56,020 nucleotides of DNA from an uncultured Lentisphaeria bacterium (GCA_949282305.1 CASDPB010000122.1:1-56020), one strand, 5' to 3'; numbered from the stretch's first letter, positions 33,187 to 41,462 are shown. Numbers and translations: made by a program. The notes: generated by a model from the sequence alone, not told the origin.

Positions 33187-33885
33187 GTGAAAATAACTCC
33201 GATCAAGCCTAAAAGCACTCTGGACTGTGCAGTGGATGCGATTCAGGCATACATCCTGAATAACCGTCTGAAGCCCGGAGACGTGTTGCCGACAGAAACA
33301 GAGCTTGCGCAGAAACTGGGAATCAGCCGCAACATTCTCCGCGAGGCAATGAGGCATTACCGCACGCTCGGAATCATTGATTCAAAGCCGAAACTCGGGG
33401 CGACGATTGCCCGTCTTCTGCCCGACAATCCTTATGCGGGTTATCTCCCGTTTTTTGCCGCGGGAGAAAATTCCCTGCGTGAACTTTTTGAAATACGCAG
33501 CAGTCTGGAAGTCGGTGCCGCTCCTTTTCTCGTCAGAGCAGTTACAAAGGAGGGACTTGCGCTTCTGGAGGACATTCACCGGCGGATGGAGGGTGAAAAA
33601 AGCGAAGAGGCTTTCACTGCGCTGGACCGGCAGTTTCACATGGAGCTTCTGCGCATGATGCGGAACCGGATTCTGGACGGGCTCCTGCCGTTTCTCATTG
33701 ACTTTTTCAACGAACTCAGGAGACAGCGGAAACTGCGCCCGTGGGGAATGACTCCGTACAGCAAAACGATTGCCGAGCATCGCGCCATTCTCGACGCATT
33801 GGAAAGGCAGGATGCGGAACAGCTTGCGGAAGCGGTCGGGAAACATAATGAAATCTATTTCAAGTTACTGGAACTGAACAAATAA
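33187..33885 (+). CDS. GntR-family regulator, FadR (FCD) subfamily
   Basis: The winged HTH is 'LKPGDVLPTETELAQKLGIS' then 'RNILREAMRHYRTLGIIDS', typical of GntR proteins. The C-terminal part (about 90-225) is an all-helical FCD ligand domain with likely metal ligands in 'LDRQFHMELLRM' and 'TIAEHRAILDAL'. The start is GTG with a perfect AAGGAGG six bases upstream. It lies 14 bp before an HpcH/HpaI-type aldolase and probably controls it, sensing a sugar acid. 232 residues. Confidence 0.92.
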   Translation: MKITPIKPKSTLDCAVDAIQAYILNNRLKPGDVLPTETELAQKLGISRNILREAMRHYRTLGIIDSKPKLGATIARLLPDNPYAGYLPFFAAGENSLRELFEIRSSLEVGAAPFLVRAVTKEGLALLEDIHRRMEGEKSEEAFTALDRQFHMELLRMMRNRILDGLLPFLIDFFNELRRQRKLRPWGMTPYSKTIAEHRAILDALERQDAEQLAEAVGKHNEIYFKLLELNK

Positions 33886-33899
33886 CACAGAGGTGAACA

Positions 33900-34700
33900 A
33901 TGAACACTCCGAGGAAAAGCAGGGTTCTGGCAAAAATGCGCGCAGGCGGGAAGGCAATTGCCTACAAATGCAATCTCTCCTGTCCGCGCGCCGTGGAAAT
34001 CGCCGCGATTTCCGGTTTCGATGCCGTCTGGATCTGTCAGGAGCACGTCCCGACGGATCAGCATGTGATGGAAATGCAGATTCTTGCCGCGAAAGCACAT
34101 GACGCGGATTGCATTGTAAGAGTTGCAAAAGGATGTTACAGCGATTATATCCGTCCGCTGGAAGCCGACGCATCCGGTATTATGATACCGCACCTGATGA
34201 GTCTGGAGGAGGCACGGGAAATCGTTCAGACAACGCGCTTTCAGCCTTTGGGACGGCGTCCCGTGGATGGCGGAAACGCGGACGGGCTTTATTGCAGATT
34301 CGATTTCAGGGAATACATCCGTTTTGCCAACGAGAACCGTATGGTGATTGTCCAGATCGAGGATCCCGAACCGCTGTCCGAACTGGACGAAATCTGTAAA
34401 GTGCCGGGAATTGACATGATTTTCTTCGGTCCCGGCGATTTCAGCCATGCGATCGGGCATCCCGCCGAGTTTGACCACCCGGAGATCCGGCGTGTCCGCC
34501 GGCTGGTCGTCGACACCGCCCACAAATACGGCAAATTCGCCGGAACGGTTACGGGGATGTCCACCATGAGGGAATATTATGACATGGGGTATGATTTCCT
34601 GAATTGCAGCGCGGACGTCATCGCAATCGGCGCGGACTGCGGCGCAGTGCTCAAGGCATATGCCGGCGCAGTGGAGGATGCCGCAGGGAAAAACGGCTGA
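33900..34700 (+). CDS. HpcH/HpaI-family aldolase (2-keto-3-deoxy-sugar-acid aldolase type)
   Basis: Class II metal-dependent aldolases of this family split 2-keto-3-deoxy acids (e.g. 2-keto-3-deoxyglucarate or -rhamnonate) to pyruvate and an aldehyde. Residues in line with the HpaI active site are the His in 'VWICQEHVPTD', Arg in 'CIVRVAKG', Glu in 'MVIVQIEDPEPL' and Asp in 'IFFGPGDFSHAIG' (metal ligands E and D). The motif 'EADASGIMIPHLMSLEEAR' is also typical. 266 residues. Co-transcribed with the GntR gene. The exact substrate is unknown. Confidence 0.88.
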   Translation: MNTPRKSRVLAKMRAGGKAIAYKCNLSCPRAVEIAAISGFDAVWICQEHVPTDQHVMEMQILAAKAHDADCIVRVAKGCYSDYIRPLEADASGIMIPHLMSLEEAREIVQTTRFQPLGRRPVDGGNADGLYCRFDFREYIRFANENRMVIVQIEDPEPLSELDEICKVPGIDMIFFGPGDFSHAIGHPAEFDHPEIRRVRRLVVDTAHKYGKFAGTVTGMSTMREYYDMGYDFLNCSADVIAIGADCGAVLKAYAGAVEDAAGKNG

Positions 34701-34781
34701 CGCCTTGTCCTGTTCCGTCACTCTCCGGCAGCGGACTCCGCCTGGAAAATCGGCTTTTTCCGAAAAATACCGGATTCTGAT

Positions 34782-34809
34782 TTGCACTGAACCGCACTTA
34801 TGGTAAATT
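34782..34809 (+). promoter_or_regulatory. Promoter upstream of the esterase gene at 34832
   Basis: TTGCAC (34782-34787), 16-bp spacer, TAAATT (34804-34809). It would start a short leader with AAGGAG before the ATG at 34832. Confidence 0.45.
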
Positions 34810-34831
34810 GTGGAATCAAAAAGGAGTTCTC

Positions 34832-35632
34832 ATGAAACTGGAAAACGGAAAAGAAATGCCTCTGTGGAGCGGAAAGGCTCCGCTTGCTCTTGAAAACGAT
34901 ACGGAACATCTGCCGACGATCACGCCCTACATTCCGAGCGCATGGAAGTTCAATCATAAAGCCGTCATCATCTTTCCCGGCGGTGCGTATTCCCATCTTG
35001 CCGATCACGAGGGCAGGGGATACGCGGAATATCTGGCGTCCAGAGGATACTTCTGCTTTGTCGTGAAGTACCGTCTCGGCTCGAACGGCTATCACCATCC
35101 GGCGGAACTTTCCGATGCGGCGCGCTCTGTCCGCCTTGTCCGCGCACTTGCTCCGGAGCTGGGCATCAGGCGGGACCGGATCGGCGTGATGGGGTCTTCC
35201 GCCGGCGGGCATCTTGCCGCGTCGCTTGGGAATCTTTATGAACAGGGACTCCTGGAGGACGGCGAAGACCGGAATATCTCCTCGCGCCCGGACTGGCTGC
35301 TTCTCTGCTATCCGGTCATTACCCTTGAACCGCCGTTCGCGAACTCTTATTCCGGCGAGATGCTGATGGGAACCAAAAATCCCGCACCGGAACTGGTGCG
35401 TCTGCTGAGCTGTGAACAGAATGTTACAAAGAATACGCCTCCGGCATTCATCTGGCACACATACGAGGACAACGCGGTTCCAGTGGAAAACAGCCTGATG
35501 TATGCCTCCGCCCTGCGGAGGGCGGGAATTCCCTTTGAGCTTCATATCTATGAAAAGGGGGCGCACGGCACCGGACTTTTCGACGGGCATCCGTGGGCGG
35601 AGGAAGCTGTCCGCTGGATGGATAAATTCTGA
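34832..35632 (+). CDS. Alpha/beta-hydrolase, acetyl-esterase (BD-FAE/Axe-like)
   Basis: The oxyanion motif is 'AVIIFPGGAYSHLADHEG' (PGGAY replacing the usual HGGG), nucleophile 'IGVMGSSAGGHLAASLG' (GSSAGG), Asp in 'WHTYEDNAVPVENSLM' and His in 'YEKGAHGTGL'. This is the pattern of intracellular xylan/pectin acetyl-esterases often called endo-1,4-beta-xylanase-B-like hydrolases. No signal peptide. 266 residues. AAGGAG precedes the ATG, and the next gene starts 14 bp after its stop, so it probably shares a transcript with the AAC(3)-like and glycine-cleavage genes. Confidence 0.87.
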   Translation: MKLENGKEMPLWSGKAPLALENDTEHLPTITPYIPSAWKFNHKAVIIFPGGAYSHLADHEGRGYAEYLASRGYFCFVVKYRLGSNGYHHPAELSDAARSVRLVRALAPELGIRRDRIGVMGSSAGGHLAASLGNLYEQGLLEDGEDRNISSRPDWLLLCYPVITLEPPFANSYSGEMLMGTKNPAPELVRLLSCEQNVTKNTPPAFIWHTYEDNAVPVENSLMYASALRRAGIPFELHIYEKGAHGTGLFDGHPWAEEAVRWMDKF

Positions 35633-35646
35633 ATGCGGAGCGTCTC

Positions 35647-36399
35647 ATGCACACGAAGGAATCCTTGACGGAAGACTTGGTTCATACGGGCATTCTGCCG
35701 TCGGACACGTTGCTTGTGCACTCATCCATGAAGAGCATCGGCGAGGTGGACGGCGGAGCGGATACGGTGCTGGATGTTCTGATGGATTATTTCCGGGAGT
35801 CGGGACTTCTTGTCTTTCCCACCCTGACGTACGACTTGAACTCGTCGAATCCGGTGTTTTATGTGAACGAAACACCGTCGCAGACGGGGGTGCTGTCCGA
35901 CCTGTTCTGGCGGCGCCCCGGTGTCTTCCGGTCGCTCCATCCGACACATTCCGTTGCGGCATGGGGACGGGATGCGGAGGAGTTTGTCGCGGGGCATGAA
36001 CTGTTCAGCACGCCTTGCGCGAAAGGTTCCCCCTGGGGAAAGCTGGCGGAACGCAATGCGAAGATTCTTTTCATCGGCACCGGAACGATTGCCTGCTGCA
36101 CGTTTCTGCACGGGGTGGAGGAGTGGTTCGGAGTTCCCGGAATGCTGACGGATTCGCGGGAACGTCTGCTTTCAATTGACGCGGACGGGATTGAGCATGT
36201 CGTGCCGTCGCGCCGTCATGTCGGCTCTCATTCGCGTTACTACGGCAAGATGCGGGGATTGTTTGAAAGTTACGGCATCCTGAAGCATGTCAAGTTCGGA
36301 GACGCCGCATGTTTCCTGCTGGAGAACGCAAGGATGGCAGGGGATGTCGTCATGGAGTGCCTGAAAGTGGATCCCCTGCTTTTTACACATGAATCATAG
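35647..36399 (+). CDS. AAC(3)-family N-acetyltransferase (YokD-like)
   Basis: Family marks are 'SDTLLVHSSMKSIGEVDGGA' near the start, 'GLLVFPTLTYDLN', 'FRSLHPTHSVAAWGRDAEEF' and 'TPCAKGSPWGKLAERNAKIL', all conserved in aminoglycoside 3-N-acetyltransferases and their housekeeping relatives. They transfer acetyl from acetyl-CoA to an amine. The gene sits in a metabolic cluster with no other resistance gene, so its natural substrate may be an amino-sugar or another amine rather than an antibiotic; resistance cannot be claimed from sequence. 250 residues, a little shorter than AAC(3)-II/III enzymes (about 270-286). Confidence 0.85.
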   Translation: MHTKESLTEDLVHTGILPSDTLLVHSSMKSIGEVDGGADTVLDVLMDYFRESGLLVFPTLTYDLNSSNPVFYVNETPSQTGVLSDLFWRRPGVFRSLHPTHSVAAWGRDAEEFVAGHELFSTPCAKGSPWGKLAERNAKILFIGTGTIACCTFLHGVEEWFGVPGMLTDSRERLLSIDADGIEHVVPSRRHVGSHSRYYGKMRGLFESYGILKHVKFGDAACFLLENARMAGDVVMECLKVDPLLFTHES

Positions 36400-36416
36400 A
36401 GAAACGAGAGGTGAGT

Positions 36417-37535
36417 ATGTCGGAAGAAGTTTTGCTGGAGACGCCGCTTGCGGCGGAACATGTCGCGCTGGGAGCGAAAATGGTGCCTTTTGCCGGCTGG
36501 AACATGCCGGTGCAGTATGCGGACGGAATCCTTGCGGAACATAAACACACCCGGGAGGCGGTGTCTTTGTTTGACATCTGCCACATGGGAGAGCTTCGGG
36601 TGAAGGGGCGGGGGAGCGCGCAGGCTCTGGATGCGGCTCTCGCGCGCGGCGTCGCGGATCAGAAGATCGCTTCCTGCCGTTACAATTTTCTGCTGAACGA
36701 AAAGGGCGGCGTAATTGACGACCTGATTGTCTACCGTATTTCCGAAGAGGAATTCTTCATTGTGGTGAATGCCGCGCGGCGTCCGGTCGATTTTGCGGAA
36801 CTGGCAAAGCGTCTGCCGCGGGAATGCACGGTCTCCGATGAATCCGACAGAACGGCAAAACTTGACCTGCAGGGTCCCCTTTCCGCCGGAATTCTGACTG
36901 AGCTCGGAATTCCGGAAGATGCACTCCCCGCCTACTATCACTTTGCCGATGTGAAAATCGACGGCGTCGATGTTCTGCTGAGCCGCACAGGTTATACCGG
37001 TGAACTCGGATACGAACTTTACTTCCATGCGGAGAGCGCGGTCGGGATGTGGCGCAGACTGCTCGCGTTCCGTGATGTGAAGCCCGCCGGACTCGGCGCG
37101 CGCGATACTCTGCGCCTCGAAATGGGGTATCCGCTCTACGGACATGAAATGAATGAAAGCACGACGCCGGTGGAGGCGGGATTCGGAGCAATGCTGAAGC
37201 TGGAGGAGAATCCCCGGAAATTCATCGGTTCGGATGTCCTGCGGGGGAGCAAGCCTTCCAGGGTGTTGACGGGGCTTCTGCTGGAAGGCAGGCGCGCCGC
37301 ACGGGAAGGCTGTGCTGTTCTTTACGGGGGCGACGCGGTCGGGAAGGTTGCTTCGGGAGCGTTCGCGCCGTCTTTGGAGCGTGCGGTTGCGATGGCTTAT
37401 CTTCCTCCGGAGCTTGCGGGCGATATGGATGCCGTGTTTGAAGTGGATACCGGCAGAGTCCGCATTCCGGCGAAAATTGAGCCTCTCCCTTTCTATAAAG
37501 AGGGAACGGCAAGAAAAAAAATCAAAAAAACTTGA
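36417..37535 (+). CDS. gcvT: Glycine cleavage system T protein (aminomethyltransferase)
   Basis: GcvT moves the methylene group from the lipoyl arm of H protein to tetrahydrofolate and frees ammonia. Signature parts are 'MVPFAGWNMPVQYADGILAE' near the start, 'SLFDICHMGELRVKG', 'LSRTGYTGELGYELYF', 'GARDTLRLEMGYPLYGHEM' and the C-terminal barrel. ATG 36417 is preferred to the GTG at 36411 because AGAGG lies just before the latter. 372 residues. gcvH follows after 82 bp. No gcvP (glycine decarboxylase) lies in the window downstream, unlike common gcvTHP operons. Confidence 0.94.
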   Translation: MSEEVLLETPLAAEHVALGAKMVPFAGWNMPVQYADGILAEHKHTREAVSLFDICHMGELRVKGRGSAQALDAALARGVADQKIASCRYNFLLNEKGGVIDDLIVYRISEEEFFIVVNAARRPVDFAELAKRLPRECTVSDESDRTAKLDLQGPLSAGILTELGIPEDALPAYYHFADVKIDGVDVLLSRTGYTGELGYELYFHAESAVGMWRRLLAFRDVKPAGLGARDTLRLEMGYPLYGHEMNESTTPVEAGFGAMLKLEENPRKFIGSDVLRGSKPSRVLTGLLLEGRRAAREGCAVLYGGDAVGKVASGAFAPSLERAVAMAYLPPELAGDMDAVFEVDTGRVRIPAKIEPLPFYKEGTARKKIKKT

Positions 37536-37617
37536 ATTGTTTCTTGACAGAAAGCGGAATACATGCTTTTTTACCGCTGAAAAGCGAAAACGTGAAAAAA
37601 CAACGTAGGAGTCAAAT

Positions 37618-37992
37618 ATGACCAAGTATTTCTCTAAAACACATGAATGGGTTGAGATTGACGGCGACGATGCCACAGTAGGCGTTTCCGCCTATGCGAC
37701 CAAAGAGCTTGGCGACATTACTTATGTGGAGCTTCCGAAAGAAGGGTCTGATGTGATTGTCGGCGATTCTCTCGGTGTGGTCGAATCCGTGAAGGCGGCT
37801 TCCGATGTATATTCCCCGATCAGCGGAACCATCATAGCAATCAATAAGAATCTGGATGACGATCCCGGAATCGTTTCCAATTTCCCCGAGTCCAAAGGAT
37901 GGATTTGCAAGCTGGACAACATCGACCTCGATGAACTTGAGGATCTGATGACCGAAGAAATGTATGCAAAATATCTCAAGACGCTGGGATAA
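37618..37992 (+). CDS. gcvH: Glycine cleavage system H protein
   Basis: The lipoyl domain is complete: 'SLGVVESVKAASDVYSPISG' carries the lipoylated K59 in the ESVKA motif. The start 'YFSKTHEWVEIDGDDATVGV' is typical. H protein carries the aminomethyl group between P, T and L proteins. 124 residues, normal. It is preceded by gcvT; TTGACA at 37544-37549 in the gap lacks a good -10, so a separate promoter is doubtful. Confidence 0.95.
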   Translation: MTKYFSKTHEWVEIDGDDATVGVSAYATKELGDITYVELPKEGSDVIVGDSLGVVESVKAASDVYSPISGTIIAINKNLDDDPGIVSNFPESKGWICKLDNIDLDELEDLMTEEMYAKYLKTLG

Positions 37993-38013
37993 TTCTTGCC
38001 CCGATATGCTTAT

Positions 38014-38032
38014 GGACGGCTTTGCGCCGTCC
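38014..38032 (+). terminator. Hairpin between gcvH and the next gene
   Basis: GGACGGC (38014-38020) pairs with GCCGTCC (38026-38032) over a 5-base loop. Only a weak T-rich tail follows, so it may be an attenuator or partial terminator. Confidence 0.4.
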
Positions 38033-38059
38033 TTGTCCGTTTAAGAAGGAGTGTTTGAA

Positions 38060-38536
38060 ATGGATACCAGTGCAATCAAGAAATTCATCGCGGAGAAAGT
38101 TCCGCAGGGATACAGCCTTTCCAAAATACAGGATATGCTCAAGGAGCAGAATGTGAACATCACATTCATGGAACTGCGTCTTCTGGCTTCCGAGCTTGAA
38201 AGCGAAGTCTGGAAGGAGACCGAGGCAAAGACTGAGGCGGAGCGGAAAAAAGAGGAGCCGGCAGCGGAAAAGGAAAAGGAACCTGTCGATGCGGAAGACT
38301 CTTCGGAGGAAACAGCTCCTGCGGATCAGACGGTTTCCGGCAGGACGACGGTGGAAGTCAGCCCGATTGCGCGTCCCGGCGCTGTTGCCAGCGGTTCGGT
38401 CAAATTCGGTTCCGGTGTGACGGCGGAATGGATGCTTGACCAGTTTGGACGCCTCGGACTCGACAAACCGACAGGCAAGCCGACGGAACAGGACATCAAA
38501 GAGTTTCAGATTGAACTTCAGAAAGCGCTCGGCTGA
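38060..38536 (+). CDS. Uncharacterised acidic protein with helical ends and Glu/Lys-rich linker
   Basis: I do not recognise a family. Residues 1-55 form amphipathic helices ('IKKFIAEKVPQGYSLSKIQD', 'ITFMELRLLASELE') that look like a small HTH or coiled-coil domain. Residues about 58-95 are a Glu/Lys/Ala linker ('EKEKEPVDAEDSSEETA'). Residues about 100-158 are folded again: 'SGSVKFGSGVTAEWMLDQFG' and 'LGLDKPTGKPTEQDIKEFQI'. No signal peptide or membrane segment. It follows gcvH with AAGGAG upstream of ATG 38060 and ends in a strong terminator, so it may be the last gene of the cluster. Confidence 0.75.
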   Translation: MDTSAIKKFIAEKVPQGYSLSKIQDMLKEQNVNITFMELRLLASELESEVWKETEAKTEAERKKEEPAAEKEKEPVDAEDSSEETAPADQTVSGRTTVEVSPIARPGAVASGSVKFGSGVTAEWMLDQFGRLGLDKPTGKPTEQDIKEFQIELQKALG

Positions 38537-38561
38537 ACCTGCCGTTCCGTTTTTATTTTTC

Positions 38562-38601
38562 AAAATCCCGGCTGTGAAAAAACACAGTCGGGAATTTTTT
38601 T
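38562..38601 (+). terminator. Strong rho-independent terminator
   Basis: ATCCCGGCTGTG pairs with CACAGTCGGGAAT across an A-rich loop (38565-38593), followed by eight T. It closes the gcv-containing cluster. Confidence 0.85.
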
Positions 38602-38617
38602 GTCTTGAAGAAAACAG

Positions 38618-38657
38618 AAAAAGCAGGGCGGAAAGAAATTTTTCCTGTCCCTGCTTT
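38618..38657 (-). terminator. Terminator of feoAB
   Basis: Read on the minus strand, AAAGCAGGG (38657-38649) pairs with CCCTGCTTT (38628-38620), continuing into further T. It lies 25 bp after the feoB stop and is convergent with the terminator at 38562-38601. Confidence 0.65.
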
Positions 38658-38681
38658 GTATCTGGAAAGTGCATGAGCGCA

Positions 38682-40985
38682 TCAGCCGATCAGCTTTGTC
38701 CCGATCTGCAGAATGGACCCTGCCTGATATACGATCAATGTCATGAGATACGCCAGTGCGAACAGCCCGATCGCTTCCGCGATTGTCAGTTTCCACGAAT
38801 TCAGCTCCCGCCTCATGATTGCCAGCGTGGCGAGACATGGAATCGAAAGCAGACAGAACAGCATGATGCAGAATCCCTGCAGAGGCGTATAATTCCTTAT
38901 CAGCTGTTCCCGGAGCGGAACGGACTCTTCATCCGCTTCCCCTTCGGCATAGAGAATTCCAAGCTGAGAGACGAACACCTCTTTCGCCGCCAGGGCTCCG
39001 ATGCTGGCTGTCGTCAGCTTCCAGTCGAATCCTATGGGACGGAAGAACGGCTCCAGCAGATGCCCGACTCTGCCTGAAATCGTATATTCCATCATTTCCG
39101 CCAGCTTTTCATTTTCCAGCATGACGACTGCACCGTTGCGTTCTTCCGCCGCGCTCACAACAGCTTTCTGGACGTCGGAAAGCTCTTTCCCTTTGAGCGT
39201 TTCAATCTGTTCCTCGGAAAGCGCACCGGACGCTTTCAGTTCGGAGACGGCTTCCATTTCCAGCAGCTTCGAGTCTTCCAGAACCTTGATCTGGGCGTCG
39301 GTCAGAGCCTTGTCTTTCTGTATCTGCTCAATTTCAGCATCGTAATTTCTGGAAAATTCCGTCTTCTCCGGCCAGGTATTGCAGATGTAGAGAAGGATGC
39401 TGGCGGCGAGAATGATTGTTCCGGCTTTCTGCACATACATTTTTCCGCGATCCCACATGTGGAGCATCAGGCTTTTGAACGTCGGCATCCGGTAGGGGGG
39501 AAGTTCCATCAGATAGACTTCGCCTTCTCCCTTGAAAAGCGTCGACTTCATGATGCGTGCCCCGATCAGTGCGACGATTACTCCGATGAGGTAGATCAGC
39601 CACATGACAAAAGCCTGATACTTCACGACGAAAAACGCCGGAATAATCAGCGCGTAGATCGGAAGACGCGCCCCGCAGCTCATCAGCGGCAGAACCATGA
39701 TGGTTGTTTTCCGGTCGCGTTCCGATTCAATGCAGCGTGTCGCCATGATCGCGGGAACGGTACACCCGAAACCGAGGATCAGCGGGACGAAGGAACGTCC
39801 CTGAAGCCCGAATTTGCGCATGACGCCGTCCATTACGAACGCGGCGCGCGCCATGTAGCCGGAATCCTCCAGAAGCGCGATGGCGAAGAAGAGAAACAGG
39901 ATGTTCGGCAGAAAGACCAGCACCCCGCCGACGCCCCCGATGACGCCGTCCGTGAGAAGGGAACGCAGATACGGCAGACTGCTTTCTGGCCAGCAGCCCT
40001 TGATGAAGTCCGACAGCCAGGCAAAGCCGTCTTCAATGTATCCCATGAACGGATCGGCACATGTGAAGGTGAACCAGAACGTTGCATAAATAATCAGGAA
40101 GAAGAGCGGCAGCCCGATGTATTTGTTGGTCATCACCACGTCAATCTTGTCGGATATTTCGCGGCGGCGTTCCAGACTCATGGAAATCGTGTCGCGACAT
40201 GCGCCGGCAAGCATCGCGTAACGGCAGTCCGCCATGAAGGTGTCGGTTTCTATCGCATGTTTTTCCAGCAGATGTTTGATCTGTGCTTCCACTTCCTCGT
40301 GAACCGGCTTGAATTCATCAAGTCTCTGAACGCACGTGTCATGCTCCAGAAGTTTGATGGCGAAAAAGCGCGACGGGATATGCTTGTAGCGCTCAATGCC
40401 GAGAGCATCGATTTTGTCGGCAATTGCCTTGACCGCATCATCAATATCGCCCCCGTAGGAAAGCATCGGCACCCCGTGGTCTTCCAGCTTGCTCAAGGTG
40501 TCGGCAAGTTTTTCAAGGAGCGGCTCAACCCCTCCGACTTTGCAGCCGACCGTCTGAACGATTGGAGAGCCGAAATATCTTTCAAGTTTCGGAATATCGA
40601 ACTTCAGACCTTTCTTTTTCGCGTCATCGCTCATATTGAAGGCAAGAAGCATCGGAATATGAAGCTCGGCAAGCTGTGTGGTCAGATACAGGCTGCGCTG
40701 CGGAATGGTGGAGTCAACCACATTCAGGATCAGGTCGATGCCGGGCTTCGTCAGCTCCTGAAATGCGACATCCTCTTCCGGCGAACTGGAGGACAGCGAA
40801 TAGACTCCCGGCAGGTCGATCAGCGTGATTTTCATCCCGTTCAGAATGAAATATCCGGATTTACTTTCCACCGTGACGCCGGGATAATTCCCCACATGCT
40901 GACGGGCTCCCGTCAGGGCGTTGAAGATGCTGGTCTTGCCGCAGTTCGGATTTCCAGCCAATGCGACCGTAAAATGTGTTTTCAT
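38682..40985 (-). CDS. feoB: Ferrous iron transporter FeoB
   Basis: FeoB imports Fe2+ through the inner membrane. The N-terminal G-protein domain has G1 'GNPNCGKTS' (11-19), G3 'DLPGVYSL', G4 'AFNMSD', then a GDI-like helical part. The membrane part carries the Gate motifs 'GFGCTVPAIMATRCIESERD' and 'LPLMSCGARLPIYALIIPAF' with the conserved Cys, and ends 'STIGALAAKEVFVSQLG'-like sequence (here 'ASIGALAAKEVFVSQLGILY'). Between them about 100 residues (about 545-650) are a Glu/Lys-rich helical insert ('LEDSKLLEMEAVSELKASGA'), longer than in typical FeoB. 767 residues. It overlaps feoA by 4 bp. Confidence 0.95.
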   Translation of the reverse strand: MKTHFTVALAGNPNCGKTSIFNALTGARQHVGNYPGVTVESKSGYFILNGMKITLIDLPGVYSLSSSSPEEDVAFQELTKPGIDLILNVVDSTIPQRSLYLTTQLAELHIPMLLAFNMSDDAKKKGLKFDIPKLERYFGSPIVQTVGCKVGGVEPLLEKLADTLSKLEDHGVPMLSYGGDIDDAVKAIADKIDALGIERYKHIPSRFFAIKLLEHDTCVQRLDEFKPVHEEVEAQIKHLLEKHAIETDTFMADCRYAMLAGACRDTISMSLERRREISDKIDVVMTNKYIGLPLFFLIIYATFWFTFTCADPFMGYIEDGFAWLSDFIKGCWPESSLPYLRSLLTDGVIGGVGGVLVFLPNILFLFFAIALLEDSGYMARAAFVMDGVMRKFGLQGRSFVPLILGFGCTVPAIMATRCIESERDRKTTIMVLPLMSCGARLPIYALIIPAFFVVKYQAFVMWLIYLIGVIVALIGARIMKSTLFKGEGEVYLMELPPYRMPTFKSLMLHMWDRGKMYVQKAGTIILAASILLYICNTWPEKTEFSRNYDAEIEQIQKDKALTDAQIKVLEDSKLLEMEAVSELKASGALSEEQIETLKGKELSDVQKAVVSAAEERNGAVVMLENEKLAEMMEYTISGRVGHLLEPFFRPIGFDWKLTTASIGALAAKEVFVSQLGILYAEGEADEESVPLREQLIRNYTPLQGFCIMLFCLLSIPCLATLAIMRRELNSWKLTIAEAIGLFALAYLMTLIVYQAGSILQIGTKLIG

Positions 40986-41299
40986 TTTGCCATTTCCTCA
41001 CGCTTCATCATCACGTTGGCGGCATCGTCACGGTGCAGCGCCATACTGGTTTCCATCACCCTGACACGCAGAAGTCCTCCGAACGGAGCATGTGCCTCCA
41101 TCACAAGTTCCGTCCCCGCCACCAGCCCGATGTCGGCAAATTTCTTCCGCCCGCGCCAGTCCGGCATGACCTTGAGAATGGTTGCCGTGGTCCCTACCGG
41201 CAAATCCGCCAGCGTCATTTCCTTTTTGCCGACGGAATATTCTTTCATCGTCTTCGGCATCGTGCCGCAGCCGCAGGAACATCTTTGATTCTTGCTCAT
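40982..41299 (-). CDS. feoA: FeoA-family protein with Cys-rich N-terminal extension
   Basis: Residues about 29-103 are the FeoA SH3-like domain ('TLADLPVGTTATILKV', 'RKKFADIGLVAGTELVMEAH', 'GGLLRVRVMETSMALHRDDA'). FeoA binds FeoB and is needed for Fe2+ uptake. The first 28 residues add a basic Cys-rich stretch (MSKNQRCSCGCGTMPKTM) that normal 75-residue FeoA lacks and that could bind iron. The stop overlaps the feoB start. ATG 41299 is chosen over the TTG at 41305; AAAGGA lies 12 bp upstream. Two TTAG-N6-CTAA sites upstream suggest iron regulation. Confidence 0.9.
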   Translation of the reverse strand: MSKNQRCSCGCGTMPKTMKEYSVGKKEMTLADLPVGTTATILKVMPDWRGRKKFADIGLVAGTELVMEAHAPFGGLLRVRVMETSMALHRDDAANVMMKREEMAK

Positions 41300-41338
41300 G
41301 TTCAATATCCTTTCGCCATTATCTCATATTTTTTCATT

Positions 41339-41462
41339 ATTAGATTATTCTAATTCTCTTGTTCTGAAAAAGCACGCCCCGCTTCCGCAACAGGCGTGCG
41401 ATATATTTTTTGACAGGAAATATAATGCAGAAAACATAAAATTCAATTAGAGAATGCTAATT
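41339..41462. promoter_or_regulatory. feoAB control region with two TTAG-N6-CTAA dyads
   Basis: ATTAGA-TTAT-TCTAAT (41339-41354) and AATTAG-AGAATG-CTAATT (41445-41462) are perfect dyads sharing TTAG-N6-CTAA, the core of DtxR/IdeR/MntR-type metal-regulator boxes (TTAGGTTAGCCTAA). A minus-strand promoter TTGAAT (41446-41441), 16 bp, TATATT (41424-41419) has its -35 overlapping the second dyad. The rest of the 342-bp gap (41300-41641) holds one terminator hairpin (41367-41399) and, toward 41641, nothing I recognise. Confidence 0.55.
41367..41399 (-). terminator. Terminator or attenuator before feoA
   Basis: On the minus strand GCACGCC (41399-41393) pairs with GGCGTGC (41378-41372), followed by TTTTT. 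It lies downstream of the predicted feoAB promoter but upstream of feoA, so it either ends the transcript of the gene at 41642-42490 or acts as an attenuator in the feo leader. Confidence 0.6.

Noticed and set aside
35647-36399. Acquired aminoglycoside resistance gene
   Set aside because: The AAC(3)-like gene has the same codon style as its neighbours, no integron or transposon context, and sits in a metabolic gene run.
36399-36417. Glycine riboswitch before gcvT
   Set aside because: Only 17 bp separate the AAC(3)-like gene and gcvT; no room for an aptamer, and none seen upstream of gcvH.
37544-37572. gcvH promoter starting with TTGACA
   Set aside because: No acceptable -10 occurs 16-18 bp downstream (the position reads TTTTTT).
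39459-41288. 609-codon open frame on the plus strand
   Set aside because: Antisense to feoB and feoA, which carry all expected motifs in the minus frame.
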